Shown: one piece after another, positions 34,177-45,400 of the stretch
Position numbering within the stretch: the stretch's first letter is position 1
Layout: every line of letters begins with the position of its first letter
Source: an uncultured Clostridia bacterium
GTDB lineage: Bacteria; Bacillota; Clostridia; TANB77; CAG-508
DNA: 64,000 bases
Direction of reading: 5' to 3'
Assembly: GCA_944392605.1 (NCBI GenBank)
Contig: CALXXE010000011.1
Span: 1-64,000, forward strand
Notes under the pieces: model-generated
Seen by the model: only the letters and a program-made list of their open reading frames with translations
The model's database searches: none
What the model was told of the DNA's origin: nothing
Translations under genes and position numbers: made by a program

Positions 34177-35422
34177 CTGCAACATATCCTGTTGAATATG
34201 CGATCTGTAAATTAAATCCACCTGTATAGCTATCTACATCTATTATCTCTCCTGCAAAATACAAATTTTTAACAATCTTTGATTCCATAGTTTTAGGATT
34301 TATCTCTTTGACATTTATTCCTCCACTTGTAATAATCGCCTCTTCAATAGGTCTAAAAGTTTTTATTTCCAAAGTAAAATTCTTTAATAAATGTACTAAA
34401 TTTCTTCTTTCTTCTTTTGTTATTTCATTTACTTTTTTAGTAGCCTCTATTTTACTTTCTCTGACAATAACTGGTATTAATTTTTGTGGTAACAACTTAT
34501 CTAAACTATTTTTATATTGTTTATTTTTTAATTCTTCAAAATCTCTAAGTATTCTAGCTTCAAGTTTTTGCTCTGAAAGTGCAGGTTTAAAATCAATTAC
34601 TAATTTTATGCTTCTATTTTTATATTTTTCCTCTATATTCTTATATCTAACTAAATGTGCTGAACCTGAAAGAATTATTGGTCCAGATACTCCAAAATGT
34701 GTAAATAACATTTCTCCGAAATCTTCATATATATGTTTATTTTTTTCAGAATCTAATAGTTTTATTGACACATTTCTTAAACTTAATCCTTGTAATTCTT
34801 TACATACATCTTCTTCATATATTTCAAGTGGTACAAGTGACGGTTTTATATTTTTAATAGTATGTCCTAACTTCTTAGCTAAATCATACCCATCTCCTGT
34901 TGAACCTGTTAATGGGTAACTTTTTCCTCCTGTTGCTAAAATAACTTTATCAGCTTCTATAACTTCTCTATTTGTCTTTATCCTTGTAGCAATCTTTTCT
35001 CCTTCTTTTTCATTATATAAAATTTCTTCTACTTTTTCGTTATAATGTATCTCTACATTGTTTTTCTTTAACTTTTTTATAAAACAATTTAATACATCTT
35101 GTGAATGATCAGTAATAGGAAAAATACGATTTCCTCTTTCTTCTTTTACTTCTAATCCTTCTTCCTTTAAGAATTCTATTATGTCTTTGTTGGTAAAACT
35201 TTGATAGCAACTAAATAAAAATTTTCCATTTCCTGGTGTATTTTTAATAAAGTCCTCTATAGGCAAAGAAGATGTTATATTACATCTTCCTTTTCCTGTT
35301 ATCAATAGTTTTCTACCTAATGATTTCATTTTTTCAATTAAAATCACATGATTCCCTTTCTGGCTAGCTGTTATTGCAGCCATCATTCCTGCTGGTCCTC
35401 CACCAATTACTACTACCTTCAT
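34166..35422 (-). CDS. BaiN/HI0933-family flavoprotein
   Basis: A 418-residue NAD(P)/FAD-dependent oxidoreductase. It has the N-terminal dinucleotide motif VIGGGPAGMMAAI, GKGRCNIT, VILATGGKSYPLTGSTGDGYDLAKKLGH and the C-terminal NLYFAGEIIDVDSYTGGFNLQIA. The family includes the bile-acid enzyme BaiN and many members of unknown substrate, and no bile-acid operon is visible here. Ends in a terminator at 34150-34176. It follows the acidic/basic membrane protein by 18 bases. Confidence 0.9.
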   Translation of the reverse strand: MKVVVIGGGPAGMMAAITASQKGNHVILIEKMKSLGRKLLITGKGRCNITSSLPIEDFIKNTPGNGKFLFSCYQSFTNKDIIEFLKEEGLEVKEERGNRIFPITDHSQDVLNCFIKKLKKNNVEIHYNEKVEEILYNEKEGEKIATRIKTNREVIEADKVILATGGKSYPLTGSTGDGYDLAKKLGHTIKNIKPSLVPLEIYEEDVCKELQGLSLRNVSIKLLDSEKNKHIYEDFGEMLFTHFGVSGPIILSGSAHLVRYKNIEEKYKNRSIKLVIDFKPALSEQKLEARILRDFEELKNKQYKNSLDKLLPQKLIPVIVRESKIEATKKVNEITKEERRNLVHLLKNFTLEIKTFRPIEEAIITSGGINVKEINPKTMESKIVKNLYFAGEIIDVDSYTGGFNLQIAYSTGYVAGLS

Positions 35423-35440
35423 TATATTACCTTTCTAATA

Positions 35441-36562
35441 TTAATCCTCTTTCTTTGTTGTCCTTTTTGTAGTTGTCTTTCTAGTCGTTGTTTTTCTTGT
35501 TGTCTTTGGTTTTTCTTCAGTTTTATCAGCTGTTTTTTTGGCTGTACTTTTAGTAGTACTTCTTTTAGTTGTTGTCTTCTTAGTTCCTGTAGATGCTTTC
35601 TTTGTTCCTGTTTTTGATGTTGTTGTAGTTTTCTTTGTAGTTGTTTTTTTAGCTCCTGCCTTTGTTGTAGATGCCTTTGTTGTTGCTGTCTTTCTAGTCG
35701 TTTTCTTTACAGGCTTTTCTTCTGGTTCCTCTTCTTCCTCCTCACTATCATCTTCTGGATCATCACCATTTAAATATCCTATATCATTAGCTTTTGCTTC
35801 TCTTATATATCTATCTAATTCATCATCAATTGATGATGATTCTACAGGTTTCTCTTTAACCTTTTTTGCTTTTTCTACTTTCTTTTCCTTTTTCTCCTCT
35901 TTCTTTTCTTCTTTGTCTTCTCCTATTCCTGGGATAAACCATTCAACACCTATATTTCCATCATCGTTTTTATTTACTATCTCATCCTCTTGTTCTTCTT
36001 CATTTTCTTCATCTTCATATTCTTCATCATATTCATCATATTCATCATATTCTTCATCATTATTATATTTTCCCTGAGCTTCTTTTTCAGAATATATATT
36101 CTCGTCCTCATCTTTGTCTTCATTATCTTCTTCTTCGTCTATATCTTCCTCAGGTTCTAATTCATCTAAAGGAAGCATGTTTTGCTCTAAATCAAATGAT
36201 AATTCTTCTTTTTTCTCTTCTTGTTCTGGCATTTGTTCACTAGCTATACTTCCATAATTATTAATGTTATCATCTTCGTCATCATAATATTCATCCGCAT
36301 AGTCTTCGTCTTCTTCATTTTCATCATCTTCTTCAACTTCTGAATCTGGATCTTTTTGGATTTCTTTAAATAAATCCTTATATTCTTGTCTTGTTTTCAT
36401 CATATTGTCTCTTTTTTCTTTCATTTCTTTTTTTGCTCTCTTTTCAGCTTCTTTTCTTTCTTTCTCTGCTCTCTTATTTTCTAATCTCTGCTCTCTTCCT
36501 CCAAATATCAATAATAATGTTATTAAAACAATTAAAACTAATAATACTACTACAACAACCAT
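35441..36562 (-). CDS. Membrane protein with acidic middle and Lys/Thr-rich histone-like tail
   Basis: A 373-residue protein with a short N-terminal membrane helix (VVVVVLLVLIVLITLLLIF) and a charged helix (ENKRAEKERKEAEKRAKKEM). A long Glu/Asp-rich middle (about residues 75-270) and a C-terminal stretch of about 90 residues made of Lys, Arg and Thr repeats (KKTTTKK type) follow. The tail resembles histone H1-like or nucleoid-binding tails, though it could bind wall polymers if exposed. No enzymatic motif is visible. The skewed composition means homology searches will be low-complexity limited. It lies between the methionine gamma-lyase family and BaiN-like genes. Confidence 0.7.
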   Translation of the reverse strand: MVVVVVLLVLIVLITLLLIFGGREQRLENKRAEKERKEAEKRAKKEMKEKRDNMMKTRQEYKDLFKEIQKDPDSEVEEDDENEEDEDYADEYYDDEDDNINNYGSIASEQMPEQEEKKEELSFDLEQNMLPLDELEPEEDIDEEEDNEDKDEDENIYSEKEAQGKYNNDEEYDEYDEYDEEYEDEENEEEQEDEIVNKNDDGNIGVEWFIPGIGEDKEEKKEEKKEKKVEKAKKVKEKPVESSSIDDELDRYIREAKANDIGYLNGDDPEDDSEEEEEEPEEKPVKKTTRKTATTKASTTKAGAKKTTTKKTTTTSKTGTKKASTGTKKTTTKRSTTKSTAKKTADKTEEKPKTTRKTTTRKTTTKRTTKKED

Positions 36563-36582
36563 TTTTTCTCTCCCTTTCTTTT

Positions 36583-37818
36583 TTACTTTTGCATAAATTC
36601 GATAGCTTTTAATATTCCAAGCTTACCATATTCATAAGTAAGTCCTCCTTGCATATATGCAATGTAAGGCTCTCTTATAGGTCCATCACAACTAAGCTCA
36701 ATTGTAGAACCTTGCGTGAAAGTCCCTGCTGCCATAATTACTTTATCTTCATATCCACCCATATCTCCTGGATATGGTAAAACATTAGAATCAATTGGTG
36801 AACCTTTTTGTATTCCTTGGCAGAACTTAACCAAATTTTCTTCTGTTCCTAAACTTAAAGTCTGAACAATATCTCCTCTTTTATCATTATATTTTGGTTC
36901 AACTTGATAACCTAATTTTTCTAACATTCTACTTGCGAAAATCGCAGTTTTTACACTACTTCTTACTACTGACGGTGCAAAAAATAGTCCTTTCAATAAT
37001 AGTGGATTTTGATTTAATGAAGGGCCTATTTCTTTACCGATTCCTGGTGATGTTAACCTTTCTGCACATAGCTCTATTAAGTCTTTTCTTCCAACTATAT
37101 ATGCCCCTGAAGTTGCAATTCCAGCACCTAAGTTTTTCATTAAAGATCCGACCGCAATATCTGCACCTACTTCTATTGGTTCTTTTTCTTCTACGAATTC
37201 TCCATAACAATTATCTACCATAATTATTACATCTTTATTTACTTCTCTAATTAGCTTTATTGCTCTTTCTATCTTTTCTATAGTAAGACTTTCTCTTGTT
37301 GAATATCCTCTAGATTTTTGTATTTCAACTAATTTTATATCTTTTTTAACTAGTCTTTCCTTTATTGCTTCTAAATCAAAATCATTATCTACTAATTCAA
37401 TTTGCTCATAATTCACATTAAATGCTTTTAGAGAACTATTACTTACATCATTTCCAATTCCAATTACAGTCTGAAGCGTATCATAAGGAGCACCTGTAAT
37501 ACTAAGCATTGTATCTCCTGGTCTTAATAAACCAAAAAGTGTAACTGTCAAAGCATGTGTTCCTGAAATTAATTGAGTCCTTACTAATGCATCTTCTGCT
37601 TTGAATATTTTGGCATATATTTCTTCTATTTTATTTCTTCCTGGTTCATCTATTCCATATCCTGTAGATGATGATAAATGACTTTCTTGTAAATCACATT
37701 CTTGGAAAGCATCTAATACTTTTTTGCTATTAATTTCGCAAATTCTATCTAACTCTTTAAACTGTGGTTTTATTTCTTCTTCGACTTCTTTTACTAGCTT
37801 TTCCAAATCTTTGTCCAT
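36583..37818 (-). CDS. Methionine gamma-lyase family PLP protein (YnbB-like)
   Basis: A 411-residue PLP-dependent protein of the family once called aluminium resistance protein (YnbB). It opens EVEEEIKPQFKELDRICEINSKKVLDAFQE, continues GYGIDEPGRNKIEEIYA and ISGTHALTVTLFGLLRPGDTML, and has the cofactor region DNCYGEFVEEKEP and GSLMKNLGAGIATSGAYIVG with the probable Schiff-base lysine. True substrate uncertain. A clear promoter (37846-37874) lies upstream, so this gene probably starts the operon with the two downstream genes. Confidence 0.9.
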   Translation of the reverse strand: MDKDLEKLVKEVEEEIKPQFKELDRICEINSKKVLDAFQECDLQESHLSSSTGYGIDEPGRNKIEEIYAKIFKAEDALVRTQLISGTHALTVTLFGLLRPGDTMLSITGAPYDTLQTVIGIGNDVSNSSLKAFNVNYEQIELVDNDFDLEAIKERLVKKDIKLVEIQKSRGYSTRESLTIEKIERAIKLIREVNKDVIIMVDNCYGEFVEEKEPIEVGADIAVGSLMKNLGAGIATSGAYIVGRKDLIELCAERLTSPGIGKEIGPSLNQNPLLLKGLFFAPSVVRSSVKTAIFASRMLEKLGYQVEPKYNDKRGDIVQTLSLGTEENLVKFCQGIQKGSPIDSNVLPYPGDMGGYEDKVIMAAGTFTQGSTIELSCDGPIREPYIAYMQGGLTYEYGKLGILKAIEFMQK

Positions 37819-37845
37819 TTATTTACTTCCTTTCTAACATTTAAT

Positions 37846-37874
37846 ATTTTACAACAAATTTATTAATTTATCAA
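37846..37874 (-). promoter_or_regulatory. Promoter of the methionine gamma-lyase family operon
   Basis: Minus-strand TTGATA (37869-37874) and TAAAAT (37846-37851) with a 17-base spacer, upstream of the 37818 start. Confidence 0.55.
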
Positions 37875-37900
37875 CCTATACAAGCAAATAACTTATTATT

Positions 37901-38452
37901 TTATTTAGCATCTATTCTTATGAAATTTCTATTTTCATTTATCCCTCGAGAAATAAACCTAACTGCTTTTTCTGTTTCTTTTGTAGCATCAAAAACAGCT
38001 ATAGGAACTTCTAACTTTTTAGCTACTTCCTTTCCATAAGCAATCTCTTCATCTTGAAACCTTTTTGTATCTTCAACAGAAACTTCTTGTCTATCTCTTA
38101 TCATTCTTCTTCCAACTATTATCTCTGGCTTTTCTTTCAAAATTATTATTCTATTTGGACTTAGTTCATAAAATGTTGCTATTGGAACCCTTTCAGGTTC
38201 TCCTCTACTATTTAACAAGCAAAAATGTCCATTTAATATATACTCTTTTGGTAAATTTCCACTTCTTATTGCTCGTAATAAGTATTCTTGATTTTCTCCA
38301 ATATCTTTTGTTTTCTTATCAAAATTAAACTTAATACTACCATACTCTTCTATCAATTCACTTGCTGAATAAGATTTTATTCCTGTCACTTCCTCTATTT
38401 CTTTTAAAAAATAATCTTTTCCTACTCCATGTATTCCTGAACAAAATATCAT
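37901..38452 (-). CDS. Small P-loop NTPase / AAA-type kinase-like protein
   Basis: A 183-residue protein with an N-terminal P-loop (IFCSGIHGVGKDYFL), typical of small nucleotide or nucleoside kinase-like folds. KGENQEYLLRAIRSG-type helices, YILNGHFCLL (Walker B-like) and an arginine-rich lid (GRRMIRDRQE) follow. Phosphotransferase or adenylate-kinase-like activity is plausible but no substrate can be read. The ATG at 38452 (MIFCSGIHG) is chosen by its AAAGGTGA site. A terminator of the upstream adhesin gene precedes it. Confidence 0.75.
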   Translation of the reverse strand: MIFCSGIHGVGKDYFLKEIEEVTGIKSYSASELIEEYGSIKFNFDKKTKDIGENQEYLLRAIRSGNLPKEYILNGHFCLLNSRGEPERVPIATFYELSPNRIIILKEKPEIIVGRRMIRDRQEVSVEDTKRFQDEEIAYGKEVAKKLEVPIAVFDATKETEKAVRFISRGINENRNFIRIDAK

Positions 38453-38503
38453 ATAAATCACCTTTCTATTTATGTCCATATAATTATACCACAGAACAAA
38501 AGA

Positions 38504-38522
38504 GATAACTACTAAAGTTATC
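38504..38522 (-). terminator. Terminator of the large adhesin gene
   Basis: A 7-base stem (GATAACT and complement) with a 5-base loop. On the minus strand it is followed by TCTTTTGTT, 13 bases past the adhesin stop. Modest but well placed. Confidence 0.6.
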
Positions 38523-38534
38523 CCTTTTTGTTAA

Positions 38535-41500
38535 TTATAGTACAAATCTTTTGATTAATACTACTCCACTTGCAATTGTAATTAATATAACAAATCCTAG
38601 TGTAAAGTAGATTCTTGCCTGTCCTGTTGATACTGACAATAAGACTGGTGCATCATCTATATCATCTTCACCATCCACTTTATTGTCTGGCGTTGAATCT
38701 CTATCTGGTGCTCCATATTCATTATAGTCTTCTGATATTTCCGCTGTATTCTCCTTTAATCCCATATTATTTTCATCATTTATCCATGTTAACACTACTT
38801 CTACCTCTACATATTCTCCTGGTTGTAATAATGTATTTTCTAATAGCCTTGTTGAAATTACATTGTTTCCTTCATCTGTCCATCCTGGATTATCTTCTGG
38901 TAAGAATCTTAATCCTTCTGGCACATAGTCTGTTATTTCTTTTGCATATCCTGCAATTTCACCTTCATTTGTTACACGAATTTTATATCTGAATTTTACT
39001 GTTAAATCATATATGCTCTTTCTATATAAATCTACTTTTACAATTTGTTCTGGATCATCATATGGCTGATGTCCTGTTTCTGTTATTGTTTGATTTCCAT
39101 CTTTATCTATTACTATTGCTTGTGTTACCCATTTTCTTAAACTTAAATCAAAATATACTAATTTAATATATTCTTTATCTTGATCATCTTCTCCATCATT
39201 CCACTCATCTGGTGTTGAATCTATATCTTCAACTTCATTTCCATCTTCATCACTATCATCTGATATTTGTGCTGAGTTTACTAATATTCTATCTGAGTCA
39301 TTTGGCTCTACTACTCTAAACGCTATTTGTACATCCTTGTATGATGGATTTGTCTCACTAATTGGTTCGTTCGGATTAAATGCTAATAGTAAATTATCTC
39401 CTGGATTTTCTTCTTGTTCTTTAGATAAATAATCTGTCCTAACGCTTACTGCTTCTTCTACATCTTCTGTTGCATTTCCTTCTTCATCATACATTAACCA
39501 TCTATAATTAATATTAGTTTCATTATCTGGTAAGAACTCTAATCCATCTGGGATATCATCTGAAATTACATTTGCATATCCATTGATATCTCCCTCATTA
39601 TAAATTCTTATTGTATAAGTTACAATATTATCTGTCACTACTAGAACAGGTTCTTTTGTATGATTATAAGTTATTTTTCCTTCAGTTTCATCATAACTTA
39701 CTTCTGGAATTCTACTTGTAACATCTTTATCATCTACTTTTGTTATAAACTTTCTTAAAGCTAAATCAAAGTGTTCTTCTTCTACTATAACTTTCTCAAA
39801 GTCATCATCGTCTTCTTGTCCTGGTATATAATCTCCTAATTCATCATCCTTATATCCTGGTAATTCCTCATCTTCTGGTAGCTCTACATTATCTTCTTCT
39901 GAATCTCTATCATCTGCTGGATTTCTATCTTCATCTTGATATTCTGTTATATCTGCTATATTTGTTATATTTTCTCCTGCTACTGCTCCTTCTACAACTT
40001 TACACATTATTGGTACATCTACATATGATAATGTATATCCATTTTCTCCTTCTTCTGCTGCTTTTATTAAACTATTCTCTAAGTATCTTGTTGTTACTGT
40101 TCTTCCATCTTCTGATACAGACCATCCATATCCTTGATTAAATTCATTATCTACAAATTCTAAGTATGGTGGTAAATGATCTTTTATCTCTGAAGCATAT
40201 CCATCTATATCTCCTTCATTATATACTCTTAACATGTATATTACATAATCATTTCTTTTTACTGATGCTGGTTCTTTTGTATGATTATATATTGCTGTTG
40301 TTATTTTATTTCCATCACTATCTGAAATGTTTAATAATGATGCATCTACTACTGGTTCTCTTGTATATGAACCATCTTCATTTCTCAAATATTCATCGTC
40401 TGATATATCTTCATCATTGCTTACTGCCACTATGAATTTTCTTAAGCTTAAGTCAAAGTCTAATAATTCAACATATTCTTTGTCTTGGTCATCTTCTCCA
40501 TCATTCCACTCATCTGGTGTTGAATCTTCATCTTCAACTTCATTTCCATCTTCATCACTATCATCTGATATTTGTGCTGAGTTTACTAATACTCTATCAG
40601 AATTATTTGGTTCTATTACTTTAAATGCTACTTGTACATCTTTGTATGATGGATTTGTTTCACTAATTGGTTCATCTGGATTAAATGCTAATAGTAAATT
40701 GTCTCCTGGATTTTCTTCTTGTTCTTTAGATAAATAATCTGTTCTAATACTTACTGCTTCTTCTACATTTTCTGTTACATTTCCTTCTTCATCATACATT
40801 ACCCATCTATAATTAATATTAGTTTCATTATCTGGTAAGAATTCTAATCCATCTGGGATATCATCTGAAATTACATTTGCATATCCATTGATATTTCCCT
40901 CATTATAAACTCTTATTGTATATGTAACTATATTGTTTGTTGCTACTTTTACTGGTTCTTTTGTATGGTTATAAGATATTTCTTCTGTAGTTTCATCATA
41001 ACTTGCTTCTGGTATTCTACTTGTAATCTCTTTATCATCTACCTTAGTTATAAATTTTCTTAAAGCTAAATCAAAATATTCATCTTCTTCTACTATGACT
41101 TTCTCAAAGTCATCATCATCTTCCTGTCCTGGTATATATTCTCCTGTTTCATCATCTTTATATCCTGGTAATTTTTCATCTTCTGGTAACTCTACATTAT
41201 CTTCTTCTGAATCTCTATCATCTGCTGGATTTTTATCTTCATCTTGATATTCTGTTATATCTGCTATATTTGTTATATTTTCCCCTGCCACTGCTCCTTC
41301 TACAACTTTACACATTATTGGTACATCCACATATGATAATGTATATCCATTCTCTCCTTTTTCTGCTGCTTTTATTAAACTATTCTCTAAGTATCTTGTT
41401 GTTACTGTTCTTCCATCTTCTGATACAGACCATCCATACCCTTGGTTAAACGCATTATCTACAAATTCTAAATATGGTGGTAAATGATCTTTTATTTCTG

Positions 41501-42456
41501 AGGCATACCCATTTACCTCTCCTTCATTATATACTCTTAACATGTACACAACATAATCATTTTTCTTTACTGTTACTGGTTCTTTTGTGTGATTATATAT
41601 TGCTGTTGTTATTAATGATCCATTAGTAGAAACTGTATTTAATAATGATGTATCTACCACTGGTTCTCTTGTATATGAACCATCTTCGTTTCTTAAATAT
41701 TCTCCATCTTCTATGTTTTCATCATTACTTACTGCTACTATAAATTTTCTTAAACTTAAATCAAAATATTCATCTTCTTCTACTACAACTTTCTCAAAGT
41801 CATCATCATCTTCCTGTCCTGGTATATAATCTCCTGATTCATCGTCTTTATATCCTGGTAACTCTCCATCTTCTGGTAACTCTACATTATCTTCTTCTGA
41901 ATCTCTATCATCTGCTGGATTTTTATCTTCATCTTGATATTCTGTTATATCTGCTATATTTGTTATATTTTCCCCTGCCACTGCTCCTTCTACAACTTTA
42001 CACATTATTGGTACATCCACATATGATAATGTATATCCATTCTCTCCTTTTTCTGCTGCTTTTATTAAACTATTCTCTAAATATCTTGTTGTTACTGTTC
42101 TTCCTTCTTCTGATACAGACCATCCATACCCTTGATTAAATGCATTATCTACAAACTCTAAATATGGTGGTAAGTGATCTTTTATTTCTGAAGCATATCC
42201 ATTTATTTCGCCTTCATTATATACTCTTAACATGTATACTACATAATCATTTCTTTTTACTGTTACTGGTTCTTTTGTATGATTATATATCGCTGTTGTT
42301 ATTTTGTTTCCAGTATTTTCTAAAGTATTTAATAATGATGTATCTACCATTGGTTCTCTTGTATATGAACCATCTTCGTTTCTTAAATATTCTCCATCTT
42401 CTATATTTTCATCACTACTTACTGCTATAATAAACTTTCTTAAAGATAAGTCAAAC
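38535..42456 (-). repeat. Tandem stalk-domain repeats in the giant adhesin
   Basis: Domain borders read from FDL(S/A)LRK starts: A1 41767-42456, A2 41077-41766, B1 40457-41076, A3 39771-40456, B2 39157-39770, C 38535-39156. A1 and A2 are near identical at the DNA level with an exact 690-base period (for example TCCCCTGCC at both 41281 and 41971), and A3 and the B pair are close relatives. Because 690 is divisible by three, copy-number change would keep the frame. Confidence 0.85.
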
Positions 42457-45400
42457 TCTTTCTTTACATTTGGTACTGTTATAGTAATCATTCCATCTTG
42501 ATTATTTACTTGAATCTCTGCTTGTCCTGTTCCACTTCCCTGAGCATTTTGTAATTCTACATTTGTTACTATATATGTTCCATTACTTTCTCCTTTTGTT
42601 ACTAATAATTCAAAACTATCAAATAATTTGTTATATCCATTTGGTGATGTTATTTCTTCTATTTTTATTGTATCTGTCCCTGTTTCTGTTATTTCTACCC
42701 TATCTAAATCTATTACACCATTTCCATCTGTTGTATTTGTTACTACACTTCCATCTGGCATTGTTACCTTAAACTCTGCACCTTGTAATCTAGTTTGTGT
42801 ATTATCTTTATCAACCTTTATTATTTGTAGGTCATAACTTCCTTCTATTTTCTCATTTGGTACTGTTATTGTTACTAATCCTTCTTGATAGTTCGCTTGG
42901 ATTTGTCCACTTCCAAGTCCACTTCCTTGGCTATTCTTTAAATCTATATTTGTTACTACATATGCTCCACTTTTTTCTTCTTTTGTTATATCTAACTCAA
43001 AGCTATTAAATAATTTATTATATCCACTTGGTGCTGTTATCTCTTCTACTTTTATAGTATCTATTCCAGCTTCTGTTATCTCTATTCCTTCTATTGTTAA
43101 TGTTCCATCTGCGCCTGTTGTCTCTGTTCTCTCACTTCCATCTGGTAATGTTATTTTAAATTCTGCTCCTTGTAACCTTTCGCTATTTTCTTGATCTATT
43201 TTTACTATTTGTAAATCATAGCTTCCTTCTGTCTTTTCATTTGGAACTGTTATAGTAATCATTCCATCTTGATTATTTACTTGAACTTCTCCTTGACCTA
43301 AACCGCTTCCTTGTCCATTTTTCAAGTCAACTTTTGTAACTATATAGGCTCCGCTTTGTTCACCCTTTGTTACATCTAATTCGAAACTATTAAACAACTT
43401 ATTATATCCGCTTGGTGCTGTTAACTCTTCTACTTTTATTGTATCTGTCCCTGTTTCTGTCATTTCTACTTCATCTAAATCTATTACTCCATTTCCATCT
43501 GTTGTTTTTGTAACTACACTTCCATTTGGCATTGTTACTTTAAATTCCGCACCTTGTAGTCTTGCACTATTTTCTTTATCTATTTTTACTATTTGTAAAT
43601 CGTAGTTTCCTTCTTTCTTTTCATTTGGAACTGTTACTGTAACTAAATTTTCTTGATAATTTGCTTGAATCTCTCCTGCTCCCAATCCACTTCCTTCAGT
43701 GTTCTTCAAATCAATATCTGTTACCACATACGCCCCGTTTTGCTCTTGCTTTGTTACATCTATCTCAAAACTATTAAACAACTTATTATATCCATTTGGT
43801 GCTGTTATTTCTTCTACTTTTATATTATCTATTCCCGTTTCTGTTATTTCTATTCTTTGTATTGTTAATGTTCCGTCTGATCCCGTTGTTTCTGTTCTCT
43901 CACTTCCGTCTGGTAATGTTATTTTAAATTCTGCTCCTTGTAGTCTTGAACTGTTTTCTTGAGATATTTTTACTATCTGTAAATCATAGCTTCCTTTTAT
44001 TTTTTCATTTGGTACTGTTATTGTAATCATTCCATTTTGATTATTTACTTGAATCTGTCCTGTACCTGTGCCTAATCCACTTCCTTGGCTATTTTTTAAA
44101 TCTACATTTGTTGCTACATATGCTCCATTTTGTTGTTCTTTAGTAACATCTAGTTCAAAACTATTAAATGATTTATTGTATCCTTTTGGTGCCGTTAACT
44201 CTTCTACTTTTATTGTATCTGTTCCTGTCTCGGTTATCTCTATAGTACCTAAATCTATTACACCATTACTATCTGTTGTTTCTGTCTTTTCAGTTCCATC
44301 TGGTAATGTTACTTTAAATTCTGCTCCTTGTAGTCTTGTACTATTTTCTTTATCAACCTTTACTATTTGTAAGTCATAACTTCCTTCAATTTTCTTAGTA
44401 ATCAATTTTTCAAAATCATCATCATCTTGCTGTCCTTTATAGAAATAATCCGTATCTGTTAAATCTGATTTATTTGAGTCATTACCTTTATAGTCTTCCA
44501 TATTATCTTTATTAACATTTGGCTTTGTATCAGGCTCTGAATCTCTATCATCACCTACTTCATTTGTTATAACATTTCCATCTATAGTCTCTTCTTCAGC
44601 TATCCATGCAACATTTGTTAAAACTTTATCTCCTTCAGTTGTATCTACAATACATTCAAGTTCTAGAGTTGTAGAATCTAAATTACTTCCATCAAAAGCT
44701 ACTAATCTATCGCTATTACTTTCGTTTCTTGTAATTGTTACCACATTATTTGATGAATCATAACTTGCTGTATATCCACTAGTTATTAATCTAGAAAATC
44801 TTAATCCTGTTGGTAATTGGTCAACTATTTTATTTACATATCCGTCTATGTCTCCTTCATTATATACTTGTATTTTATATGTAACAGTATCTCCATTTTT
44901 TACTAAAACTGGATCTTTTTTATGGTTATATACTGCTGTAGTGTCTATTTCATTTTTTAAGTTTGTTAAATCGATTTGAGGTTCTCTTGAAACAGATACA
45001 TTAGATTCATTTACTTCTGTTATATATTTTCTAAGTGATAAGTCAAATTGTTTTTCTCTTTCTATTTCTACAAGGGGTTGTTCTTCGCCATTAGTCCCTT
45101 GTGCCGTATATAAAGTTAATTTCGTCTTATAATTTTTATTAGGGTCTGAATAATTATCACTATTTGCTTTTGCTGTATTTATCAAATATTTATACAATTG
45201 TTCCGCTTGCTTTTGCCTTTGATATCCTATTTGGTTTGGTCTAAGTTGATAATCACCTAAACTTGTATATGTATTACCGTCAAGAGTATAGTTTAGCCAA
45301 CCTGAATCAGAATCAGCCGTTTTATCATATTTTCCGTTTTCTTCACCATAATTTGTAAAATACCAAATAGCTGCTTGCTGTACTGCTTTTACTTCATCAA

